Source: Sordaria brevicollis
Lineage: Eukaryota > Ascomycota > Sordariomycetes > Sordariales > Sordariaceae
DNA: 64,000 nt
Reading direction: 5' to 3'
NCBI GenBank assembly: GCA_033439795.1
Contig: JAUTDP010000005.1
Span: 1,641,001 to 1,705,000 of the forward strand
Part shown: positions 11,977 to 21,389 of the stretch, piece after piece
Numbering within the stretch: position 1 is the stretch's first letter
How the letters are laid out: the number at the start of each line of letters is the position of its first letter
Translations under genes and position numbers: made by a program
The notes under the pieces: model-generated
Seen by the model: the letters and a program-made list of their open reading frames with translations, nothing else
Databases searched by the model: none
Told to the model about the DNA's origin: nothing

Positions 11977-14073
11977 CTACGCGTCCGACTGCTTCTTCGT
12001 TTCGGCCACCGAATCCAAATCCATAGCCGTCACGGACCCGTCAGAAGTCGCCTCTGGAGTGGCCTCTGGAGAGTCGCTAAGAACAACGGGCTCTTCTTCC
12101 ACGGAGCCCTCGATAGTAGTAGGGACGAATTGCGTCTTATCTCCATCCTCAATGGGTGTGGGGTCGTGACCGCGACCAAAGTTACTCGCAGATATTCCAA
12201 CCGCAGGTGTGCTGCCTTCCGCTATTTTCTGCTTGGTCGCCGTGACAATCTTCTCCGTCTCTGTGACCGTACCCGCAGCCGTAGTCGCATCGCCCTCTAC
12301 ACCGATGGCGCTGTCCTTGTTGTTTTGGTTCTCAAGCAAGGCTTGTTTGTCGAATCGGACAATCATGCATGACAGGTTATCTGTGCTGAAGCGAGACAGA
12401 GCATGATCGACCAGTTTCTTGGCCGCAATCACCGGTTCCTGGATGTCGCGCACAAGGTCGACTGCCTCCTGATCCGAGCAAACATCCCAAAGCTGTACAA
12501 CAAAAGTCAGTCTGAATTTCCAGTCACAATGCAAAAAAAGAGACTGCAGGATCGCGGGTTTTCTTACACCATCGCAAGCAATAATCATAAACTCATCCCA
12601 TTCCGGCTGGATAACCGTCTCCGTCGTATAAGGATGACCAGTGACGAGGTCTTTGATGTAAGTGTCACCGAGGGCTCTGGTGACGGCAAGGACTCCGTTT
12701 ACGCGGTTGTTCAGAATCAGACCTCCAGCGTTTGCTATACGCTTGCCCTCGTTCTCATCGCTACCTTTGTGATCATATGACAGGCGTAACGCCTTGCCAG
12801 AGCGACAGAGGACGATGCGAGCATCTCCCACATTGGCTGTATAGAGCACCCGCTGTCTTGTGGCAGAATTCTTCAGCTTGGCGTGTGTCGCCTCCGGGAT
12901 GGAAGAGTTGGGGCTCTTCTCGGCCTGGCCATCATCCACCTTGAGAGCATCCTCAGTGGCCTTGACAACGGCGGGAGCGATAGCTTGGGAGCCGGTAGCC
13001 GACTGATTACTCGGCACTCGGTCCTCCCAGCGCAGCACCGCGACGGCGGCCGTACAACCACTGTTCTTAAGCGGAAGCGCTTCCAGCTCGGCGTCCACAG
13101 TGGTGAAAGTTTGATCAAGGAGTTCCGGTATGGGAGCATTCGGGTTCTTCTTGATGATGTCTTCCAGGATAATGTGAAGCTTCTTGCCACACCAGTCAGC
13201 AGCAAAGGTTCCAGCATGGCCATCGAAAATAGCAAAGTAGCCATTGTCCGTCTCGATCATGTCTGCATTCTGGCTGGCGGGACTACTACTGCGCTGCTCA
13301 TGTGATTCGTCCGTCGGTTTTGATTGCTTGAGAACCGCACCCTCGGCGCCCAAGACAGGCGCAGGAGTATGGAGGAAGTTGTAGAGGAAAGCATGGGTGT
13401 CTTCCATAGTACGTCTGCATTTCTTGTTGCGGTCCTCCCAGACACCAACCTTGAACGTGGAGCGCGGCCCGGGAAGAGATTCACCAGCAGCATTGTTGTG
13501 CTGGCCCTGAGGAACGGCAAGGGCTTGGTCTTGCTTTCCGAGCTTTTGCAAGGAAGTCTGATTAGAATTCTTGGAGTCAGTACTCATATCACCGCTGTTA
13601 CGGCTCGAGACCTGAGTAAAGAGAGTATTTTTGGCTTGGGCAATCAGGCTGCTGGCTCTACCGCTCACCCCACTGCTCCGCTTCTTCTTGCTATCGGACG
13701 AGCTGCCAGCGCTCGGTGGGCTTCCGTTGCCGGTCTGAGTGTCGCCGGTGGGGGATTGATCGGTAGACTTGATAGATTTAGGAGACGTGCCTCCGCTGGC
13801 TGATTTTGCCTCCTTCTCGGGGGGAGGCGACTTGCTGCTCGACCTATCCTTTCCACTGCTGCCCGAATCTGATGCGGACCCGCTCACGGACTTGGAGGCG
13901 GCGGAGCTGGAACCGCCGCCGAACATCCTATTCAGCAGGCCTCCTTGCGAGGAGAGACTGCGACGCTTGTTGCCTGCCAGGTTGGTCGTTAGGGGGTGGG
14001 TGATGGCGCGAGGCGTTGCGAGATGTTGCCGTACAAGTTGGACGGTCTGCTGAGAATTGAAGTGCGGTCGCAA
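11977..14073 (-). CDS. ptc1: Type 2C Ser/Thr protein phosphatase, Ptc1-like
   Basis: Two exons, 14073-12568 and 12492-11977, encode 673 residues. PP2C enzymes are monomeric Mg/Mn-dependent phosphatases; Ptc1 orthologues down-regulate stress MAP kinase pathways. The catalytic domain begins near residue 207 ([12 protein letters not shown]), with MEDTHAF (223-229), the metal-binding DGHAG (284-288), [55 protein letters not shown] and STDNLSCM. The order matches yeast and fission-yeast Ptc1. The first 200 residues are Ser/Gly-rich and begin with a basic, acid-free stretch that could act as a targeting sequence; the C-terminal 110 residues are acidic and disordered. A 75-base intron (12493-12567; GTAAGA, branch CTGAC, ACAG) sits in ACDG|LWDV. 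It is a multiple of three and lacks a stop, so retention would insert 25 residues in the active domain. Confidence 0.92.
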   Translation of the reverse strand: MRPHFNSQQTVQLVRQHLATPRAITHPLTTNLAGNKRRSLSSQGGLLNRMFGGGSSSAASKSVSGSASDSGSSGKDRSSSKSPPPEKEAKSASGGTSPKSIKSTDQSPTGDTQTGNGSPPSAGSSSDSKKKRSSGVSGRASSLIAQAKNTLFTQVSSRNSGDMSTDSKNSNQTSLQKLGKQDQALAVPQGQHNNAAGESLPGPRSTFKVGVWEDRNKKCRRTMEDTHAFLYNFLHTPAPVLGAEGAVLKQSKPTDESHEQRSSSPASQNADMIETDNGYFAIFDGHAGTFAADWCGKKLHIILEDIIKKNPNAPIPELLDQTFTTVDAELEALPLKNSGCTAAVAVLRWEDRVPSNQSATGSQAIAPAVVKATEDALKVDDGQAEKSPNSSIPEATHAKLKNSATRQRVLYTANVGDARIVLCRSGKALRLSYDHKGSDENEGKRIANAGGLILNNRVNGVLAVTRALGDTYIKDLVTGHPYTTETVIQPEWDEFMIIACDGVRKPAILQSLFLHCDWKFRLTFVVQLWDVCSDQEAVDLVRDIQEPVIAAKKLVDHALSRFSTDNLSCMIVRFDKQALLENQNNKDSAIGVEGDATTAAGTVTETEKIVTATKQKIAEGSTPAVGISASNFGRGHDPTPIEDGDKTQFVPTTIEGSVEEEPVVLSDSPEATPEATSDGSVTAMDLDSVAETKKQSDA

Positions 14074-16046
14074 ATAGGGACAGCGCCTGTGTTGATATTG
14101 GAGCAGTCTGTTGGTGATTTAAGCGCGCTCGATTTGGAAGTGAGGGTGTCGATATGGTCAACAAAGAACCAAAGGGAGAAAGAAGCTGAAGGTTGTCGCA
14201 GGAAGGCTGGAGCAGGTGGTTCGATAGGTATTCGTTGAATGGAGCTGATGCAATGGCGGGAGATCGCGAAAGGTTGAAAGGCAGACGGGAGGGAGGGGTC
14301 TGGTGACAGCCCAGGCTGTAGTGCACCGCGCCGAGATGATGTAATGCCCTCTCCAGGTAAAACCGCTGTCCCAAGGGCGCTGCAGTGCACAACAGTGACG
14401 GGAGCAGGAAGGTTGATAGCGCACAGGGGCACCTTGGAGGTTATTCGGTGGAGAGCTCGAGTTACAAGGAAGGAGCAAGCACTGTTGAGGCCTATCCCGT
14501 CCAGGGAGCCAGGCAGAGATGTGGATGACGAAAACGGCAAGAACGACAATTAACAACGACTGCGTCGGACTAAAACTGCAAGTGCTCTGCGCTGCGTTTC
14601 GGGAGAGCAACCGCGGAGCAGAAAGTGAGGCTTAAGTCAACTGCAGTGACACCAGATTTGAATTTTGTACTCTGTAGCCTGGAAGGTGCGGATGAAGAAG
14701 CTTCGACTTCGATGTCGTTCGAACCGGATGAAATGAGAAAAAGAAGGAGGGATGGAAGTTGCCTGTGCAGTGGGTTGAGGCCCAAGCTCAAGATGCGGTG
14801 TTCGACTCGCGCCTGCTGCCGCACAAGCTCCTGCCGCATCCACTTCAGCGTGCCCGCCTGACAACATGAAGTGGATGCTTCTTTCCTTCCTCCTAGGCCT
14901 ATTGGTTCCAGTTCCGCCTTCCATCAGAGGCTCCGACCTGAAGGGACCCTGAGGGCCTTCTGAAATCGGGGACCTTACAGGCACCAGTAGGGAAGGAAGC
15001 CTGATGTGTGACAGTGCAGCCCAAAAAGTGGGGTACTGTAGAGCTTAAATCCCTTTGCCATGCGCTGATGTTCTGGATAGCTTCAACTATGAAGACTGAG
15101 ATGTAGAAGTACTAGGTAATGTGTGTCACCCAAGTACTACCTTGACATATGCCTACCCGTTGACTATATTATATATTGTCGCGCTTATGTCTTGTCTTGT
15201 TAACCAAGGTATCTACCACTGTGGGTGTTGGCGCCAGGAATAAGTGTAAGACAAAGCAGTCACGATGTTCCAAAGAAGCTGCTTCTAGGCGCGGGGTTAC
15301 TGCTGCAGGTGCATTGTCTTAACTCCTTACTTTCTTATCAGGGGCCTTCGTCTCATCTCATGCCCACTGCAACCACTTATGAAGAGACTGGTTTTCGTCG
15401 ATCGTTGACTTCCGTTTGAAGTTGTATCTAGTCGAATCGGTAGCTTTACTCACCCCCAGCCAGTCATCTCCAGTCATCTGAAGTACTGTAGGTCGATTTC
15501 CTGCCGATCTAGAAAGGGTTATCTTTCAACCTTCATTGCTGTAAGCTGTCAATTTATACAAAAAGTATAAAGCCTCGTTTGAGGGCTCACCAGCTCCTAC
15601 TCATACGACGATGATGGTTTTTTATGGGTGGCAGGAAGGCCAGATCGTTGGACGCTATTCGACATCACAACAAAGCGAGATATGAATGTTAGTCGCGCGA
15701 TCTGCACTGTGCATGAAACTCTGCCCGACAAGCCAACCAACGCAGAATAAGCAATATGTTCTCGTGAGAATACCAGCTCAACCACCTAACCATTAACAGC
15801 CCAACCAGCCCAGCTTACGCCTAAAACGCCCGCAGTCATGCTGCTTTCATGTGTGCTCATCCCCTTCTTTTGCGAGAAGGCACATGACCTACATCATCTC
15901 GCCTGAATCTCGAGTGCCCCAGCAACCGGCAAGCTTGAAGAGCCATTCCCGGGGACGTATAACTCCGAGCACCTGTGTCCGCCAACTCCAACTCTTTGTA
16001 CAGGTTCCGGTCTTTAGTGTCCAAGTGGAAGTCCATCGTAGGTCGT
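14074..16046. other. Intergenic region, ptc1 promoter side and vps2 3' flank
   Basis: About 2 kb with no supported gene. The first 900 bases upstream of ptc1 are GC-richer and probably promoter/leader; the remainder shows no coding pattern. Confidence 0.55.
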
Positions 16047-16917
16047 TTATCGTCTGAGACTGTCCAATCTTGCCTGCAAGTCATCGTCGCCTGGGTCGGC
16101 TCCACCACCACCACCTCCAACTGCTTGGGCCACTTTGTTCTCCGGAGCAGCCGCAACCTGTAGACCTGATGGTGTCTCGCCCATCTGTTTAAGACCACGT
16201 TAGCAACGCGTTCTCGATGTATAGACAGTGTAGTAACAAAAAGCCTTACCGCTTGACTGAGATCTACGCCAATCTCCTCCAGCACTTGCTCAACAACTTC
16301 ATCACCCTCTTCTTCAAGACCCATGTCCATGGCATCGTCAATCGCATCATCCATCATCTCCTGTCGCTGTTCCATAATATCGTTCTCGCGCTCGAACTCC
16401 ATGGCTATACGTTGCAAAGACGGTAGGTTCATTGTGCGGTTCATGCTTCCGAGGGCCATCGTCGCGCCCTTCATGGCTTGCATCATCTGCTCGTTCGTGC
16501 GGTATGTCTAAGACACGACTATCATTAGCGGGCCAATCCTGCGTAGGTCACCGTAGATCCACACTCACTTGTAAGCGGAGCGAAATCTTTTGGAGTTGAC
16601 TCCTCATGCTGTAGAACTTCTCGATATATCGTCGTGTCCGCACCAAATCCTTGGCCTGGATTTTGCAAGCGCCCATCTGGCCCTTCTGGGCGCTTTGGCG
16701 GATCTGGGAGACAAGTGTCTTTTCTTGCTTTTCGAGCTTAACGCGCTGTTGGTCGAGTTCTCGGATGGCCTTATCAAGGAGTCGCTGGTTCTTGCGAAGA
16801 CGTTCGGCGGGCGTCATACGCTTACCGAAAGCCCATTCTAAGACCTGGTAGTGAGATATCGTATTAGCTATGCGCAGCCTAAATGCGCATCGTCCGACAT
16901 TGTCAACTCACATTCAT
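16047..16917 (-). CDS. vps2: ESCRT-III subunit Vps2/Did4 (CHMP2 family)
   Basis: Four exons: 16917-16912, 16844-16569, 16507-16250 and 16184-16047, encoding 225 residues (human CHMP2A is 222). Vps2 co-polymerises with Vps24 on Snf7 filaments at endosomes and recruits the Vps4 ATPase, driving membrane scission into multivesicular bodies. The protein starts MNVLEWAFGKRMTPAERLRKNQ, followed by basic helices (RELDQQRVKLEKQEK; IQAKDLVRTRRYIEKFY), the CHMP2 core QMMQAMKGATMALGSMNR, the acidic MMDDAIDDAMD segment, and a C-terminal MIM1 helix ending DDDLQARLDSLRR, which binds Vps4. All introns are GT-AG (GTGAGT, GTGAGT, GTAAGG) in phase 0. The first exon codes only Met-Asn, a micro-exon of six bases. 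Its start context (ATCAACATGA) and family continuity support it. Confidence 0.93.
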
Positions 16918-17402
16918 GTTGATGGCGGATGGTGACTGATAGCTAAGCTATGATCTATAAAACGGAGCGCTGGATTTCCGATATTGACACCTCATCCACG
17001 CCCTGCGTCGGAATAGCAAATGTTGATGATCAGGACAAGAACTTGGCTGTTCGCAAGTCGGCCCTCGGAAGGTGCTGGGACTGAAGATCAGTTGGTTTGG
17101 CAGTTGCGCAGTTGTTGCTGTACCCTGTTGGATGATGCCAAGAGCCAGACGCCAAGGTGCTCAATGCTGGAGCCTTGGTGGAGGTCGTGACTGATAACGA
17201 GCCACGACTAGCCACAGAATGTGTGACCTCATTGCCGTCAATTCACCAAGTCAAGCCACATCGGCTGGTAAATGTCGAGGATGGCTCGGCCACGTTGTTC
17301 CCTAACGAGACTAGCGGCCAATCACCAAAACATGAGACTGCCGACAGAATTCCGTAGCGTTCATGCTCTGCAGTGCTGTATGGTAATTCGGCCTATCAGT
17401 GC
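16918..17402. other. vps2 upstream region up to the Mutator-like insertion
   Basis: Normal-composition sequence between the vps2 start and the transposon. It ends with the left copy of an 8-bp target duplication, ATCAGTGC (17395-17402). No gene is seen. Confidence 0.6.
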
Positions 17403-17503
17403 CCTGCCGGATAAATCGACTATGTGCGCAGATATTTCGGCAGTGTGGAACCTTTCTAACCAATAAAATAACCATATTGGTACATATTAGCGCCCGCCAA
17501 ATC
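17403..17503 (+). repeat. Left terminal inverted repeat of the Mutator-like element
   Basis: This pairs base for base in length with 20978-21078 on the opposite strand. Compared with the right copy it carries several G-to-A changes, for example CATATTGG against CATGTTGG and CATATTAG against CATGTTGG, consistent with RIP acting more strongly here. Confidence 0.88.
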
Positions 17504-17771
17504 TATTAATTAGCAACATCGAATAACATTTCTATACATCACTAATAATAATTGAAGTAATTGAATACATCGTCGTCGCCGTCGTTAATAAAAATCTATA
17601 TTACCAATAATAAGTATAGTATTAAAGGGGTATTCGTCTAATATCGAATATATTGACCGTACGTACGACCGTGCAAATATATTTGAAATTATCGACCTTA
17701 CCTCCTCTCTTATTACGCCCGCGCGCGCTAGCCTAACCCCCTTTCTCGAATAGGTATACACTTTCAAAATT

Positions 17772-20700
17772 GAATTTCGTAACGATTTTATTAATATTAA
17801 CGACTTCGTTATTAAAAAGGAGAAGCTATCCCTAATTCCTATTCCTATTCCTATTCCTATTATACCGATTGTATTAACCCTATACCCTTATTCTATTTCA
17901 ATTTCCTCCTCCTCTTCGAATTCTTTTAACGAATTAAATAAATTGTTAGGAAATGAAGGAGGTATTAATAAAATAAAATTATTTTTCGTTAAATTTTCAA
18001 TACGTTATTAAACCGATATTAATATCGCTATCGACGAAATTAATAAAATTATTAAGTAATTAGGTTTTAATATTTCTAAATATCGTATTAATAATTATAG
18101 GATAGAAAATGGAAAAAAATTCGCTACCTAGTATAATATCGAATATATTATAATAAAGAAGCGCGGCGTAAAGAAAAATAATAAAATTCCCTTCTAAAGA
18201 CTATTAGCCGTTAATATAAAAAGGGATTATAAATAGAATAGAAAGGTCGTTTATAATACTAAAATTAAAACTTAATAATTTATTTTAAAATTTAACGAAT
18301 ATAATTATCCCCTTAATCCCGATAATATTATTTATTTTACTATTTACCGCCGTTAGCGCCGGATAGAGGAAGTAACCGCTAATATCCTTCATTTAATATA
18401 ATAATTTAAAATATCGTTATTAAATATTACGTTAAATATTAGATGCGAATTTCCTAATATTATTATTATATTTTATAACGTAATTAATACGCTGGCTACT
18501 AACCGAAGGAAATAAATTAGTGCCCTTATACCCATTTAATAATTTTTCGATAAATTATAAATAATAAAAAGTATTTATAAGAAGATTTACCGTTATAATA
18601 AGGAGGAGAATAAGTTAATAAAGAGAGTCTTTTAAATTTACCTTTAATATATCGAATAATTGAAGAAGAATTTTAAAGTTATAAGTTTGGATTGTATATA
18701 TAAGGTTAATAAATTTAATATATTTCTCTTATAAATTTATAGCGTAATGGCTATATATACGACTTTTAATATCGGTTATTATTTATTTAGTAGTAAGAAG
18801 GAGGTTTATTTTACCTAGGTTTTTTAATAAATCGAGGCTATATTAAAGGAATATAGGATCCCTTACCTTTTAATTATTATTATAAATTATAATAAGGCGT
18901 ATAAAAAGGTATATCGATCCGTATTTTCTATTACCTAATATTAAATTTACTTTTGGTATATAATAAAAAACGTCGTATTTAACGTTAAAAAAAAGTAGGA
19001 AGGTAATTTCAATAATATAACCTTAGGAAATTGAAATAATAATAGTAATTACCTTTAAAAGGATTACGTAAATCGAAATACCGTTATAAATATTAACCCT
19101 ATTAGCGAAGATTTAATTGCTCGCTAAATTGCCGCTTAATTACTATAGGGAAGCGACCGCGATTATTATTTTAATTTAATAATTAAAAATCCCTTTAATA
19201 AATTTATTAATAGTCGCGCGCTAATTAGGTTTAATCGGTAATAGGTTAATAATACGGATAGGATTTTAACTATATAGTACGTAATCGTATATTTTAAAAT
19301 AGAAGAAAGGTTTTACGAATAATAGTAAATTTTACTATACGAATTTCCTAAATAGAAGGGTACGTTTATTATATCTTTCTATTATTATTTATATAATTAA
19401 ATTAACCGTTTTTTTTTAATAGTTATAATTAATTACTTCTATTCGACTTATTTACCGTTAAGGTAGGAATTCGCCTACTTTATTATTAAAATTTATTGTA
19501 ATTTTAGTATTCGTATAACCTTTCGTATAAAAAGCGTTTATAGGGTATTGAAAGCGCTATTTAAGAACCGCTGTATCGATTTAAATTAGTTATTAGCCGC
19601 TATCGACGAAACTTTCGACCGTTTAAAGGAGAATTTTAATAGTAAGTATATTAATTAAATTTCTAAAAACGTCGCGATATATAGGCATATTGCGTTAGTA
19701 GGGTTAAAATTTATTACAAATTTCGTTGGGTTCGAATTACTATAATAATAAACTTAATTAATTAGTAATAATATTAAATCGTAAATAAAGTAATTAAATT
19801 TTATTAATTTTAAAGTAAAATATTCAATATATTTTATACGGTAATATAGCCTACTTTATTAGTACGGGTTATTCGATATTATATAGATTAATAGTATTAT
19901 ATTTTAAAATATAATAAATAAATATTAATTATTAAAACCTAATACGGTAAATCCCTATTTTTTATTATTATTATTTATAATATTATATATTAACCGTTTT
20001 TTTCTTTTTTTATAACTATTATTTAAAGATTAGTTAGTATTACGTAGGGAGAGAGACCCTCTCCCAATTATTATAAATCGCTAGAAGGTTCGTAATAATA
20101 CCCAACCTATACCCGCGGGTATTAACCTCCTTACCCCCCCAATATTAACCTTAAATATTAGTATTAAGTATAATCTATTTTATAATACTCTTCCTAAGGC
20201 TTTAATATAACCTCTTAAGAAAAAGAGGATAATAAAAGTTATATTAACGAATTAAAAGGAAATAGAAGCGTAGGTAGTAGTAAAGAGTACGAAGTAAGAG
20301 GCGGCGAAGTTGTAAATTCAATTAGATAAAATAACGAAATTCCGTTAATAGGAGGAGGAATTGAAAGTATAATTACGAATAATATAGTAAATAGAAGTAT
20401 AAGTACGGTAAATATAAGTATAGTAATATATCCTTATATCGACGGCGCTTATAATAATGCCCTTATATAACGGTATAGCGGGCTTAACTCCCTTATAATA
20501 GTATTAGATACCGGCGCCCCCTTTATAATAATATTAAATAGCGCCGCCTCCTTTATAATAATACTAGATAGCGCCACTTCCTTTATAATATTTTTCGTAG
20601 TATTAGCTCCTATAATTTAAATTACTTCCTCCCCTACCTCCTCCCCCTTCCTAGTAGCAATTTCGATTACCTCTTCTTTTACCTCCTCTTTTATAATATT
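17772..20700 (+). pseudogene. Mutator-like transposase relic, single frame broken only by stop codons
   Basis: Reading every codon in the frame of base 17772 (positions divisible by three) gives one continuous protein-like translation for about 970 codons with no frameshift, only TAA/TAG stops. Stops fall where CAA, CAG, CGA or TGG codons would become stops by C:G to T:A change. Recognisable parts in order: an N-terminal FAR1-like region with RRGVKKNN-type basic residues and FNEYNYPLNPD (18300s); the catalytic core SLDCIYKVNKFNI (from 18684; Asp codon at 18690), IYSVMAIYTTFNIGYYLF, SSKKEVYFT, and WYIIKNV, matching the MULE DDE fold; a C-terminal half with IDETFDRLKENF and a region around 19860 that fits a decayed SWIM zinc finger (YGLF following an Arg/Tyr stretch). 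The codon at 18885-18887 (AAT) sits where the second catalytic Asp is expected. Ends are approximate. The gene is dead. Confidence 0.85.
20476..20605 (+). repeat. About 30-bp tandem repeats inside the MULE transposase relic
   Basis: Four degenerate units with the shared core CCTTTATAATAATAYTARATA and variable GCGCC-rich joints. The 30-base period is ten codons and stays in the transposase frame, so the original protein had a repeated decapeptide near its C-terminus. RIP has changed each unit slightly differently. Confidence 0.75.
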
Positions 20701-20977
20701 AATAATATATTAAAGTAAAGGATAATAAATATAACGATTATTAATTGCCGCTATTTATTTAATAGGCGCTACGATTTATAAACTTTTATTAACTATTCTA
20801 CGAAGTATAATTTGAGATTCAAAACCACTAATAATCGTAATTTTAATTATCTATGTAATAATAAAAACTCTGTAGTTTTAATACTCTTACACGTAAATTA
20901 GCATTTCGAAGAACCTCGTATATAATTCTATATAGATTATTTTGGTGCAGATGTTGCGCCTATGTCACTTTGGTGGG

Positions 20978-21078
20978 GATTTGGCGGGCGCCAACATGCA
21001 CCAACATGGTTATCTCATTGGCCAACCAGATCCACACCGCCGAAATATCCATGGCACACAGTCGATTTATCCGGCTCG
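20978..21078 (-). repeat. Right terminal inverted repeat of the Mutator-like element
   Basis: Reverse complement partner of 17403-17503. This copy keeps more G and C and is the better guide to the original end sequence. A partial further match (GCAACATC) lies inward on both sides but at different distances. Confidence 0.88.
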
Positions 21079-21086
21079 ATCAGTGC

Positions 21087-21389
21087 GGCCACTTCCGAAT
21101 GTCCCGCATGTCCGCATGGGCCCCCGGCCCGGGGGTTCAGGTTTGTGAGTGGAAGGTGGAGGAGGAGTTCGAACTCCTCCAATTTTTTGGATTTCTCATC
21201 CGTGACGCCCTAAAGCTGACACTAAACAGCCCACCACAGCCCACCACAACCCACCACCACCGGGAACTCTCCATCATCAACCTATCCGCTCAACCTCCGA
21301 TCTCCCGCTCTCGATGCTCTTCTGAGCAAATCCTCCTCCACGCATCCGCTCGGGTCCTCCCTCGACACTGCGACAATCGATCCACGACC
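21087..21389. promoter_or_regulatory. fzo1 leader between the transposon end and the start codon
   Basis: About 300 bases of normal composition, with C-rich CCACCACAGCCCACC repeats just upstream of the predicted start. An in-frame ATG at 20970 lies inside the transposon TIR and is not credible as the start. The core promoter must either be within this stretch or overlap the inserted element. Confidence 0.5.

Larger units (their letters stand above)
17403..21078 (+). mobile_element. Mutator-like (MULE) DNA transposon inactivated by RIP
   Basis: A 3676-bp element bounded by long terminal inverted repeats, 17403-17503 and 20978-21078 (101 bases each, no gaps), both reading inward C..GCCGGATAAATCGACT. 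It is flanked by the 8-base direct repeat ATCAGTGC at 17395-17402 and 21079-21086. The interior is extremely AT-rich with CpA and TpG nearly absent while CpG, CpC and CpT remain, the pattern left by RIP in fungi. Long TIRs and the encoded MULE-type transposase relic identify the superfamily; Mutator elements usually make 8-11 bp duplications. It sits between the divergent vps2 and fzo1 genes, its right end only about 310 bases from the fzo1 start codon. Confidence 0.88.
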
